Source: Janthinobacterium sp. (GTDB taxonomy: Bacteria; Pseudomonadota; Gammaproteobacteria; Burkholderiales; Burkholderiaceae_D). From it: a stretch of DNA of 40,012 nt. Below, in pieces: positions 1 to 9,600 of the stretch. The stretch covers positions 1 through 40,012 of the forward strand of contig PKWL01000143.1 of the NCBI GenBank assembly GCA_003133225.1, written 5' to 3'. The position numbers and the translations under genes are program-made. The notes below the pieces were generated by a model. The model searched no databases. It was not told the DNA's origin and saw nothing but the letters and a program-made list of their open reading frames with translations. Position 1 is the stretch's first letter, and every line of letters starts with the position of its first letter.

Positions 1-1584
1 GGTATTGCCGCCGGACATGAGCTTAAATGCCCCCACCAGTTGCGATAAGTGCTTGGCCTGGCCTTTCATGGTGGCAGCGGCCGCGGCCGCCTGCTCGACG
101 AGGGATGCATTTTGCTGGGTTATCTGATCCATCTGCATGATGGCTTGATTGACCTGTTCTATGCCGATACTTTGTTCGCGGCTGGAAGCGGAGATGTCAC
201 CCATGATCGAGCTTGCCCTGCCAACGGAGTCGACAATGTCGTGCATGGTGGCACCGGCATCGTCCACCAGTTTCCCACCAGCTTCTACTTTTTCAACCGA
301 ATTTCCAATTAGCATCTTGATTTCCTTGGCGGCGCTCGCACTGCGCTGCGCCAGCGTGCGCACTTCCGCGGCGACGACCGCAAAGCCACGCCCTTGCTCG
401 CCCGCGCGCGCCGCCTCGACCGCCGCATTTAACGCTAGGATATTGGTCTGGAACGCGATGCCATCGATCACGCCGATGATATCGACGATCTTGTTCGAGC
501 TTTCCTTGATCGAATCCATCGTGCAAACGACTTGGTTGACGGCTGCGCCTCCTTTGATGGCGATGGCCGACGTAGTCGATACCAAGCTACTCGCTAAATG
601 GGCATTGTCGGCGTTGTGTTTGACGGTGGCGGTCAACTCCTCCATGGCCGAAGCGGTTTCCTCCAGGCTCGACGCTTGCGCTTCGGTACGCGCCGACAAG
701 TCGAGAACGCCATCGGCAATTTCTCCCGCGCCCAGGTTGACCATGTCGCTTGACTGCGTGATCTGTCCAATCAAGAGCTTCATGTTAATCTGTAATACCT
801 TTACGGATTGCATGACCTTCGCTATTTCATCTTGCCCCGTCGCCGTGATTCTCCCCGTCAAGTCGCCTGAACTCATCTGTTCAATGTCGCCCAAGGCACG
901 CCCGAGGGGAGACACGACGCTACGATATAGCGTCACTCCCGCCACCACGGCTAGGCTCGCTCCCAGGAGCGCGACGGCCATCGCCCAGCCAGCTTGGTCC
1001 GCCTTGGCGTCACCTTGCAAAGTCCACGCAAAAAATGCATTGAGCGCCGACAATGCAAAAAGAGCGCCGAACGCGAGCGCCAGCTTGGCCGCAATTGACA
1101 GGTCTCGAAACAGGCGCAAAAAGGCCAGGGGCGAGCGCAGCGACGCGGCGCCTTCGCGGATGACGAGTCGCTTGTCCCCGGACTTTACCGCGCGATAAGC
1201 GTCGCCTGCAGCCTTGACGGCGTCGCGCGAAGGCTTGCCTCTGATGGACGTGTAGCCAACGACGTGATGGTCCTCGATCAAGGGCGCAATATTGGCTTCC
1301 ACCCAGTAATAATCACCGTTCTTGCAACGGTTTTTAACGAGGCCGGTCCAGGCTTTGCCCAGTTTCAAGGTGCGCCAAAGGTCAGCGAACGCTTCTTCCG
1401 GCATATCCGGATGGCGCACGATATTGTGCGGCTGGCGCAACAGTTCTTCTTCAGAAAAACCGCTGATGCGCAGAAAATCCTCGTTGACGTAAGTGATTTT
1501 TCCCTTCAAGTCCGTCTTGGAGACTATCGTTTCCCAATCCCGCAGGATGTATTCCTTGTTTGTAACTGGTAAGTTCGAACGCAT
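1..1584 (-). CDS. Aer-like PAS methyl-accepting chemotaxis protein (3' end outside window)
   Basis: An energy- or redox-taxis type chemoreceptor that would signal to CheA/CheW at the inner membrane. The frame opens at ATG 1584 behind a G-rich ribosome site (GGGGGGA) and stays open to base 1, giving 528 codons without a stop. Residues about 10-115 form an Aer-type PAS domain, with the motifs [23 protein letters not shown] and [11 protein letters not shown]. Two membrane segments follow at about 160-185 and 190-213, then HAMP, then the signalling hairpin with [20 protein letters not shown] at about 372-400. The short loop between the membrane segments means it probably senses through the cytoplasmic PAS domain rather than a periplasmic ligand. 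FAD binding is known for Aer and only inferred here. It is divergent from the kinase gene at 1959. The C-terminal tail is not visible. Confidence 0.93.
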   Translation of the reverse strand, partial: MRSNLPVTNKEYILRDWETIVSKTDLKGKITYVNEDFLRISGFSEEELLRQPHNIVRHPDMPEEAFADLWRTLKLGKAWTGLVKNRCKNGDYYWVEANIAPLIEDHHVVGYTSIRGKPSRDAVKAAGDAYRAVKSGDKRLVIREGAASLRSPLAFLRLFRDLSIAAKLALAFGALFALSALNAFFAWTLQGDAKADQAGWAMAVALLGASLAVVAGVTLYRSVVSPLGRALGDIEQMSSGDLTGRITATGQDEIAKVMQSVKVLQINMKLLIGQITQSSDMVNLGAGEIADGVLDLSARTEAQASSLEETASAMEELTATVKHNADNAHLASSLVSTTSAIAIKGGAAVNQVVCTMDSIKESSNKIVDIIGVIDGIAFQTNILALNAAVEAARAGEQGRGFAVVAAEVRTLAQRSASAAKEIKMLIGNSVEKVEAGGKLVDDAGATMHDIVDSVGRASSIMGDISASSREQSIGIEQVNQAIMQMDQITQQNASLVEQAAAAAATMKGQAKHLSQLVGAFKLMSGGNT

Positions 1585-1958
1585 TTTCCCCCCGGTGATT
1601 TACTTACTGTTGTCGTATCGACCCGTCTCTTCGGATTGCCTTTGACCAAGACCTTGGGCCGCCTGGCCGCAAAATCAAGTCAAATCCCCAAGCAAAGCCA
1701 CATTGGTGCAGCTCCGGCCTCGGCCCGTGCACACTGTCCCCATTCCCAACGTACGCATCAGTCATTTTCGAAAACGGCAAGACTGATGCAGAGCTTGGCG
1801 ATTTTTTCGCCGTCGGCGGACATCGCACCCGCGTTTTGAGTAATAATGTTGTGCTATTGCATTGTATGACTCCCATCGGCTGCAACCTTGCATTACCTTG
1901 CAATGCCGCATTTTTAGGCTGCCCGCATGAACAAGAATGGACGACACCCATCGCAACC
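1585..1958. other. Intergenic region between divergent chemoreceptor and kinase genes
   Basis: A 374-base gap that should hold the promoters of both flanking genes. It contains small hairpins, such as GGCGA/TCGCC around a T-rich loop near 1797-1812. I could not pick out a convincing sigma-70 or sigma-28 box pair. The kinase frame is open upstream to a TTG at 1836, but that stretch does not look like coding sequence of the family. Confidence 0.5.
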
Positions 1959-3815
1959 ATGACAGCACGAGCGACCGTTTGGTTTTTCATGATGCTCGCC
2001 CTCAGCCTGGTTCCCACGCGAGTCGCTGCAACGGACTTAATCACGCAGCGTGCCGTCTTCGACGACGCGGGCGCCAACATGACGCTCGAAGAGGTGCAAA
2101 AAGCGCGCTTTTTGCCGGCAAACAAAGTGATTAGCAGGGGCTACACCAGCGCAATTGTCTGGCTTAGGCTGACCATCGATCCGGGCACAGCGAAGACCGT
2201 CGTGCTGCTCATTTTTCCCGCAACATTGGACGAAGTAACGCTGTTTTCGCCTGAATTTCCCGCCAGCGGGCCCGATTTCCCTACGCCTGGCGCGCGCTAT
2301 GCTGGCAGTCAAGGAAAACGACTGCAGTGGCGCACGACCTTGAGCGTTGCGCCCGGCCCGACGATATTTTACCTGCGAATAAAAGCAACCGGCCCCATGC
2401 TGGTGTCTTTGAAGGTATTGTCAGAATTGCAAGCGCAGCGGGAAGAAATCACGCGCGGCATCGTGTTGGGGGCGTTTCTTGCCTGTATTAGTTTGATTGT
2501 GATTGGGCTGCTGGCGCGGCTTATGATCCGGCGCGAAGCGCTGCACATGATTTTCCTACTTCATCTCGCCGTCTCGACCACTCTGTTCTTGAATGCATTT
2601 GGCTATCTCAAAGAATATGTCGATCTCGGCCCCTGGTTTAGCAGCAATATCATCGGCAACTTTCTAGCGCTCGCCAACGTATTTACGACGTTTCTCTTTG
2701 TTCGGGCACTCCTTGCTCGATTTCAACTGCCGCGCTGGGGCCGCGTCCTTTTTATCTTGTTTTTCGTCTTATACACACCGTTATTCTTATTTTTCTTCGT
2801 GCTTGATCGGCAGGCCATTCTTTTCTGCAGCACCGCCTTGGGGGTGCTAACCAGTGCGCTTTGCCTGCCCCTGACATTCACTGTTTTTCAGCGTCACAAA
2901 TCGAACACCTGGGTCATTGGAGCGCTCATTTTTTTAGCCATGCTGTTCGCGCTGTGGGTATTTTTTATGTTTTTCGGGATCATCGCGCCCAGTGCATGGA
3001 CGTTCGATTTTTTGGCTGTCAGAGTCGTTTTCCTTGTCGCCAATTCGGGCGCCATATTGTGGCTGATCGACCGCGAACGGCAAGATGCGCTCCACACTTC
3101 AAGCGTGAACGGGCGCGTGCTGCGGAAAGTGGCCGCATTGGAGAAAAATCGGCGCGAAATCCAGGAGCGGTTTATGGCCATGTTGATGCACGAGCTGAAA
3201 TCACCCCTGGCCATCATCCAGGTGGCGGCAGCGTCGCTTGGCCGGCATCTGCCAGACGGTGCGGAACAGGCGAGCCGCATCAGCAACATCAATCGATCCG
3301 TAGATGACCTAAATGCCATCATCGAGCGTTGTGTACAGGCCGATCAAATCGAGCAAGGCGTCACTGACATGGTGAAGCAAAATTTCTCCGTGCCTGAGTT
3401 GTTGCGCGATTTATTGCAAACACTGGGCGCCGATCGAATTACCCTACTTGGAGCGCATGAGTTCGTGATATTTTCCGACTACCATTACGTGCGAATCATC
3501 TTGCTAAATCTACTCAGTAACGCACTCAAATATTCGCCCGTGGCGAGCATGGTCGAATTCCAAATTCTAGCTGCGCCATTAAATGGTGTGCCCGGCTTGA
3601 CTCTTAGCGTCTCCAATACGGTGGGCAAAGCTGGGATGCCGGATCCTTCCCAGGTGTTCGTACGCTATTACCGCTCCGATCAGGCACGCCGCTACCCGGG
3701 CGCCGGTCTGGGGCTCTGGCTAGCGCAGATGGTGGCACGGCAACTGGGCTCAGAATTGCATTTTCAAGCTAGGCAAGCCCATGTTGTTTTCAGTTTTTGG
3801 CTGGCACTCGCATGA
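1959..3815 (+). CDS. Sensor histidine kinase with 7TMR-DISM membrane sensor
   Basis: An inner-membrane sensor kinase of 618 residues. I chose ATG 1959 because it gives a clean signal peptide (residues 1-24, ending near RVAA). An upstream TTG at 1836 adds about 41 residues with no family features. Residues about 25-155 resemble the extracytoplasmic 7TMR-DISMED2 domain, and about 165-370 carry seven hydrophobic segments. The dimerisation H-box is MHELKSP with phosphoacceptor His411. The N-box LLNLLSNALKYSP is near 515-525 and the G2 box GAGLGLWLAQ near 580. The usual G1 motif DxGxG is replaced by a VSNTVGKAG-type sequence followed by PD. The stop overlaps the start of the response regulator by four bases (ATGA), so the two are translationally coupled. 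The signal is unknown. Confidence 0.9.
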   Translation: MTARATVWFFMMLALSLVPTRVAATDLITQRAVFDDAGANMTLEEVQKARFLPANKVISRGYTSAIVWLRLTIDPGTAKTVVLLIFPATLDEVTLFSPEFPASGPDFPTPGARYAGSQGKRLQWRTTLSVAPGPTIFYLRIKATGPMLVSLKVLSELQAQREEITRGIVLGAFLACISLIVIGLLARLMIRREALHMIFLLHLAVSTTLFLNAFGYLKEYVDLGPWFSSNIIGNFLALANVFTTFLFVRALLARFQLPRWGRVLFILFFVLYTPLFLFFFVLDRQAILFCSTALGVLTSALCLPLTFTVFQRHKSNTWVIGALIFLAMLFALWVFFMFFGIIAPSAWTFDFLAVRVVFLVANSGAILWLIDRERQDALHTSSVNGRVLRKVAALEKNRREIQERFMAMLMHELKSPLAIIQVAAASLGRHLPDGAEQASRISNINRSVDDLNAIIERCVQADQIEQGVTDMVKQNFSVPELLRDLLQTLGADRITLLGAHEFVIFSDYHYVRIILLNLLSNALKYSPVASMVEFQILAAPLNGVPGLTLSVSNTVGKAGMPDPSQVFVRYYRSDQARRYPGAGLGLWLAQMVARQLGSELHFQARQAHVVFSFWLALA

Positions 3816-4528
3816 ACAGCGCCCCTGTGCCGGATCCTAGGGTCATTATCGTTGAAGATAACGAGACGCTGCGCCGTGAATTGGAGCTCTACCTGGCGGA
3901 AGAGGGCTTTGCCGTGCGCGGAGTAGATAGCGGTGCGCAACTCAACGAGGCGCTGCTAGCGCAATCGGCCGACATCTTGATTCTAGATCTCAATTTGCCT
4001 GAAGAAGATGGCCTTTGCATTACCAAACGCATCCGTAGGTCATTGCCTGATCTAGGGATCATTATCCTCACGGCAAGGATCAGAAGCATCGATCGGCTCG
4101 AAGGGTACGCCGCCGGCGCCGACGTCTACCTTACCAAACCCACTAGGCCAGGGGAACTGGCGGCGGTCGTTAGAAATTTATTCGGGCGTCTCCGCCCCGA
4201 CATCAGTGCACAATGGCAACTCAATGTGGCTGGACTCACGCTACGCTCTCCTAGTGGCGACGAGCTCAAGCTAACTGGCAGCGAGGCACGTCTTCTCACG
4301 GAGCTGGCATTTTGCGGGCAGTATATGGACCATGAGACGCTGGTAGCGAAGCTCGGCGATGCAAAAAAATCTCAGAAAATCAACAAGGCAAGAATTGAAG
4401 TCCTAATTAGCCGTTTGCGCATCAAGCTCGGGTCCCACGTCGGCACTGGCTTTGACGTCAAGGCCTTGCGCGGTCGTGGCTACCAACTTGGCCTACCCTT
4501 GACCGTGACCAATTTACCCCCCAAATAA
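3812..4528 (+). CDS. OmpR/PhoB-type response regulator
   Basis: A 238-residue DNA-binding response regulator and the evident partner of the kinase just upstream. ATG 3812 overlaps the kinase stop codon (ATGA); an upstream TTG at 3797 is less likely. The receiver domain has the acidic pocket (Glu15-Asp16), phosphoacceptor Asp59 in LDLNLPEEDG, switch Thr87 and Lys109 in the TKP motif. The C-terminal part (about 135-235) is a winged helix with the typical end KALRGRGYQL. No target site can be named. The next gene, tamA, starts 278 bases downstream and is probably a separate unit. Confidence in the class is high and the regulon is unknown. Confidence 0.93.
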   Translation: MNSAPVPDPRVIIVEDNETLRRELELYLAEEGFAVRGVDSGAQLNEALLAQSADILILDLNLPEEDGLCITKRIRRSLPDLGIIILTARIRSIDRLEGYAAGADVYLTKPTRPGELAAVVRNLFGRLRPDISAQWQLNVAGLTLRSPSGDELKLTGSEARLLTELAFCGQYMDHETLVAKLGDAKKSQKINKARIEVLISRLRIKLGSHVGTGFDVKALRGRGYQLGLPLTVTNLPPK

Positions 4529-4806
4529 GCGGCGCCAATAACGAAGCAAACACATCCCCTGTTTGAAGCCGTACTCGTCTTGCCTCTTGGCAGCCTCCTT
4601 TTTTTACCAAGAAGTGCTAGCGAGGACATCACCGTAGCTGGTCAACTTCAGGCCCGCTGCAAGGGGGCAAAAGGCTCTCATGCATAACCACGCTTCTTAA
4701 CTTCCTGGCAAACGCAAGCCGGCGCCACCGCCTCCCCCGTAAAACGTCCTTCGTCACCTCGCCTTATCCGGTAACATGCAGCAAACACTCACCCCGATCG
4801 AAAAAC

Positions 4807-6681
4807 ATGTTTTTTGCACGAGCTAACGACGAAGCGGGCGCCGCACTGGTAACTTCACGCCATCTGGCGCCATGCGCGGCGCCAGCAATCGGCCGCCTGC
4901 TCTTGGGCGGCATGCTGGGCTTGGCGCTGGCGGCCCCCAGTTGCGCCGCCGCGGGCTTGGACTACGCCGTGACGGTCGAGGCGCCGGCGCCTCTTGGCAA
5001 ACTGCTGGAAGACAATCTCGATTTGCTGCGCTTTCGCGGCAATGCCCGCATCGACAAGGAACAGCTGCAGCAACTAGTGCGTTCTGCGCCGGAACAGGTC
5101 AGGACTCTAGTTGCCACCGCCGGCTTTTATACGCCCCAGGTCAGTGCACGGCTCGACAGCGGCGGCGCTACGCCCACTGTGGTGGTGACAGTCGAGCCGG
5201 GCGAACCGGTACTGGTGGCCAGCGTGGATATTGAATTACAGGGATTTGCTGCGCCGAGCGCGGCCGGCGCAGCGTTCGACGCCAATGCGCTCACGGCCGG
5301 CTGGAGCCTGAAACAGGGGCAAGTCTTCCGCCAGGCTGACTGGGAGCTGGCCAAACGCAACTTGTTGCGGGAAGTCGTGCAAACGCGCTATCCGCGCGCG
5401 CAACTGAGTGAGTCGCTCGCCACCATCGATCCGGAAACGCATCGCGCTGCCTTGCGCCTGGTGCTCGAGAGCGGTCCGGAAATGCGCTTTGGCGCCTTGC
5501 AAATCGAAGGCTTGAAACGCTATCCGCCCGCTATCGTCACCCAGCTAAACCAGATCAAGCCGGGCGACTACTATAGCGAAGCGGCGCTGCAAGCCTATCA
5601 GTCGCGCCTGCAGGACTCGGGCTATTTCAGCACCGTAGAAGTAAGCGTCGATCTGTCAAACGCGCTGGAACGGCAAATCGCCGCCGCCGAGCGGCCGACG
5701 CCGGTCAAGCCGCCGCCGGCCGCCAACACGCTGCCGCTGCTGGTACGGGTGACCGAAAACAAAGTGAAAAATGTCAGCACCGGCCTCGGTTACAGCACCA
5801 ACACCGGCAACCGAGCCCAGCTGAGCTACGACGATTTGAGCGTGTTCGGCTTAAAATTCAAGAGCGCTCTGACGCTCGAGACGCTACGCCAGGCGGCGCA
5901 TGGCGACTTTTATTTCCCGACCACGGCCAAAGGCTATAACGACAGCGTCGGCGCCTCCTACGAGCGCGCTGACATCGAGGGCGAGACCACCAAGGTGTCC
6001 AAAGTGGCCGCCAAGCGCGCCTGGGGTACGCCTTTGATCGAACGCAGCGTGACGCTCGAATTCCTAAGCGAGCTCCAGTTGGTCGCCGCCGTGGCCCCCA
6101 ATCACAGCAAGAGTTTGCCGTTAACCTACGCCATCACCATGCGCCACCTCGATAGCCTACTGTTTCCGACCCGGGGTTACGTCTTTAACGCCCAACTGGG
6201 CGCCGCGCCGCTGCCAATTTTGACGGATGAAGCCTTCCTGCGCGCCAGCACCCGCTTCGTGTATTACTATCCGCTCGGCACGAGCAGCATGCTGATCTTG
6301 CGCGGCGAAGCGGGTGTTCTGGCCTCGAAAGAAAAGGCCGGTGTGCCCGACGTGTATATGTTTCGCGCCGGCGGCGACCAGTCGGTACGTGGCTACGCCT
6401 ACCAGGAGCTGGGCGTGCACGAAGGCACGGCCATCATTGGCGGGCGCTACATGGCCACCGCCAGCACCGAATACCAATACTGGTTCACACCGATCTGGGG
6501 CGCGGCCGTGTTCTACGATGCTGGCAATGCGGCCGACACCGTCAAGGACTTGTATCCCAAGTCCGGCTACGGCGCCGGCGCGCGCTACAAGAGCGCGGTC
6601 GGGCCCATCAATGTCGACGTTGCCTACGGTCACGCCGTGCAGAAATACCGCTTGCATTTTTCCCTGGGATTTACATTCTGA
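4807..6681 (+). CDS. tamA: Translocation and assembly module subunit TamA (Omp85 family)
   Basis: An outer-membrane Omp85-family protein of 624 residues that works with TamB in inserting autotransporters and other outer-membrane proteins or in moving lipids. The signal peptide core lies at about 29-48 and ends in an Ala-rich cleavage region. POTRA domains span about 50-300, and a beta-barrel surface-antigen domain fills 320-624, ending in the aromatic C-terminus FTF expected for BAM substrates. The barrel contains the motifs FRAGGDQSVRGYAYQELG and RYMATASTEYQYW. The lid loop hallmark of Omp85 proteins, VRGY, is intact. The stop codon overlaps the tamB start by one base (TGATG), which confirms the operon. 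The ribosome site upstream of ATG 4807 is weak, so a later start within the first 35 codons is possible. Confidence 0.93.
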   Translation: MFFARANDEAGAALVTSRHLAPCAAPAIGRLLLGGMLGLALAAPSCAAAGLDYAVTVEAPAPLGKLLEDNLDLLRFRGNARIDKEQLQQLVRSAPEQVRTLVATAGFYTPQVSARLDSGGATPTVVVTVEPGEPVLVASVDIELQGFAAPSAAGAAFDANALTAGWSLKQGQVFRQADWELAKRNLLREVVQTRYPRAQLSESLATIDPETHRAALRLVLESGPEMRFGALQIEGLKRYPPAIVTQLNQIKPGDYYSEAALQAYQSRLQDSGYFSTVEVSVDLSNALERQIAAAERPTPVKPPPAANTLPLLVRVTENKVKNVSTGLGYSTNTGNRAQLSYDDLSVFGLKFKSALTLETLRQAAHGDFYFPTTAKGYNDSVGASYERADIEGETTKVSKVAAKRAWGTPLIERSVTLEFLSELQLVAAVAPNHSKSLPLTYAITMRHLDSLLFPTRGYVFNAQLGAAPLPILTDEAFLRASTRFVYYYPLGTSSMLILRGEAGVLASKEKAGVPDVYMFRAGGDQSVRGYAYQELGVHEGTAIIGGRYMATASTEYQYWFTPIWGAAVFYDAGNAADTVKDLYPKSGYGAGARYKSAVGPINVDVAYGHAVQKYRLHFSLGFTF

Positions 6682-9600
6682 TGTCCAACGCCACCACCAC
6701 CAGAGCGAGCGCGCCCGGGTCAAGGCGCCGCTGGCTACGCCGCATTTTGGCCGTCACGGCCACCCTCGCCTTGCTGCTGGGCGCCTCCTTCTGGTTGCTC
6801 GGGCGCGAATCGACCTTAAAGGCGCTGGTGCAAAAAATCAGTCAAGCGAGCGGCGGGCAGATCGTCGTATCCGGCGTTTCCGGCTCGCTGTATGGCAAGA
6901 TGCACCTCGGCCATATCAGCTACCGCAACGTCGAATACCATATCACGGCCGAAAACGTCGATATCGCTTGGTCGCCCCTGCAGTATTTTTTGCAAGGCAT
7001 CGCGATCAGCGAACTGCACGTGGCCAGCCTGGCATCGGAGAGTATTGGACCGGCCAAGCCGGCCGTGCTGCCGGAAACGCTGGCGCCGCCGTTTCAACTG
7101 AGCATCGCCGACGCGCGCGTGGATAAACTCACCTGGCTAAGTCAAGGCAGCAGCAACGCGATCGGGCAGCTTCGCTTCAAGCTGAACGGCGGCCCGGCCG
7201 GCTGGATACTGCACGACGCAAGCGCGGTCACAGCGCTCGGCCTGCTGGCGGCCGACGCCCGCATCGAGGGGACGCGCCCGTTCACGCTCGATGGCAAGGC
7301 CAGCTTGACCCAAAGCGCCGCCCCGGCAGGGCAAAAGCCGGCACAGCTGCAAGCTCGGCTGCACGGCAATCTGTCCCTGTTTGAGCTGAGCGCGAGCGGC
7401 CAGTCGCAACAGGCCAGCGGCGATGCGCTGCTCACTCTGGCGCCCTTCGATCCCATCATCTTGCGCGCCGTCGCCATCAACGGCACAGGCATCGACCCGG
7501 CGCAGTGGGACCGTGCGTGGCCGAAAGCCGATTTGCACATGGAGCTAAAGGCGCGCATCGGGGCGAACCAGGGCTTGTCGGGCAAACTGTCGCTGAGCAA
7601 CCAGGGCCGGCCCGGCCCCCTCGACCAGCAAAGCCTGCCTTTGGCCAGCATCAGCGCCCAACTGGGTGGCAGCTTGACAGCGGCCACCATCGACGCCGTC
7701 GTGCTTGACTTGGCGGCGGCTGGAAAATTTACCGGCGGCGGCACGATCCGGCGCTCCGCGCCGGGCGCGCCGATCGGCACCGCCGCCTTCAAACTGCATA
7801 CGGACCGCATCGACTTAAAAGCGATCCACAGTAAGATGAACGCGACCAAAATTGCCGGCGACATCGAACTGAGCGACAACGGCAAGACGCAGACGTTTGG
7901 CGCCGTGCTGGCCCAGGACGGCTTGCGCCTAGAGTTGCAGGCAACGCTGGCCGGCGCGCTGTTGCAGGTGCAGCAAGCCCGGCTGCTGGCCGGCAAGGGC
8001 CGCATCAGCGTGACCGGCCAGGCCAGCCTGAAAGACCAGCACCTGTTCCAGGCCGTCGCCAGCGCCAGCCACTTCAATCCGGCTGCGCTGGGCGCCTATC
8101 CGGCCGCCGACCTGAACGCCGACATCGGCCTAGGCGGCCACCTGGCGCCCAAGTGGCAAGTGACGAGCAACTTTATGCTGCGCGCCAGCCGCCTGTTCAA
8201 TCAGCCACTGTCGGGATCGGGCGCGCTGACGGTCGACGCGGCGCACATTTCCGGCGCCCAGGCCCGGCTAGCCCTGGGCCAGAACAAGATGGACCTGCGC
8301 GGAAATTTCGGCGCGCCCGCAGATCAGCTGGCATGGCGCATCGACGCCAAACAGTTGGCGGCAGCGGGCAGCGACCTGTCCGGCATTCTGGCCGCGAGCG
8401 GCGTCCTCACCGGCAGCATGGACGCGCCCACCAGCACCTTTGAAGCCGACGCCACCGGCCTCGGCCTCGCGGCCAGGCGGCCCGCCAGCGATAGCCTGTT
8501 GCACGTCGTCGGCCATGTCGCGCGACGGGGCTCGAAACAGGCGTTCGAGCTGACCCTGGCCGGCTCGGCCCGACGCTTCAACCCGGCCGCCTTCGGCCCT
8601 TACCCGAACGGCAGCATCAACGGCGATTTCAGCGGCGGCGGGCGGCTCGGCGGCGGCGGCCATCTAGCGCTCAACCTGGCGCTGCAGGCATCCACCCTGG
8701 CCGGCGCGCCGCTAAGCGGTCATGCCCGCCTCGACGCCGACCCGGCCCGCCTTGCCAGCGCCGATGTCGACCTGCGCTTAGGCGCCAACAGCATGCGGGC
8801 GCACGGCAGTTTCGGCGCCGCGCGCGACCGCCTCGACTGGACCATCGACGCCCCCGAGCTGGCCGCACTGGGGCCGCAGTTTGGCGGTGCCGTGCGCGGC
8901 TCGGGTTCGCTAGGCGGAAGTGCCGCGACGCCGTCGCTCACCTTCGCCCTCGATGCCAAAGACCTGCGCTTGCCGGGTGCGCAACAGATCAAGACGCTGC
9001 GCGCCAGCGCCACGCTGGGCACCGGGCTGGGTGGCGCCGACGCGTTGCAAAGTGACATCGAACTGAGCGGCTATTCCGCGCCCGCCCTGGCCCTGGCCGG
9101 CGCCCGCCTGCAAACGAGCGGCACGCGCGCTGCCCACCATGTGCAACTGAGCGCGCGCAACGACGACTTCGACGCCACCGCGCAAGTGCGCGGCGGTTGG
9201 AGCGGCGGCGCCTGGAACGGCACCTTAAGCGCCTTGCAAAACCGCGGCCGCTTCGCCTTCGCTTTGCAAGCGCCAGTGCCGCTGCACCTCGCCGGCCCCG
9301 CCGGCAGCGGCGTGGCCGGACTCCTGCGGCCCGAGCAAATGGTGCTGGGGAATGCCGTCTTCACACTGCAAGACGGTAGCATCAGTTTGCAGACGCTGGA
9401 AAAAGCGGGCTCGCGCTGGCGCTGCGCGGGCCGGGCCGCAGGCGTGCCGCTTAGTTATCTGGCGCAACTGTCACCAGCCTGGCGCGAGAATGTTGCCGGC
9501 AACTTGACACTGGGCGCGGCTTGGTCGCTCAAGCTGCAGGCCATGGCCGGCCAGGATCCCGCCATCGACGGCATGCTGCACGTTTTCCGGGAACAGGGCG

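Noticed and set aside
149..1198. Long plus-strand open frames over the first chemoreceptor, and similarly at 29566-30393
   Set aside because: They are antisense shadows of high-GC chemoreceptor genes; their translations match no family and the minus-strand genes are clear.
4590..4615. Short hairpin (TGCC/GGCA) followed by seven Ts after the response regulator
   Set aside because: The stem is only four to five pairs and is separated from the T-run by CCTCC, too weak to call a terminator.
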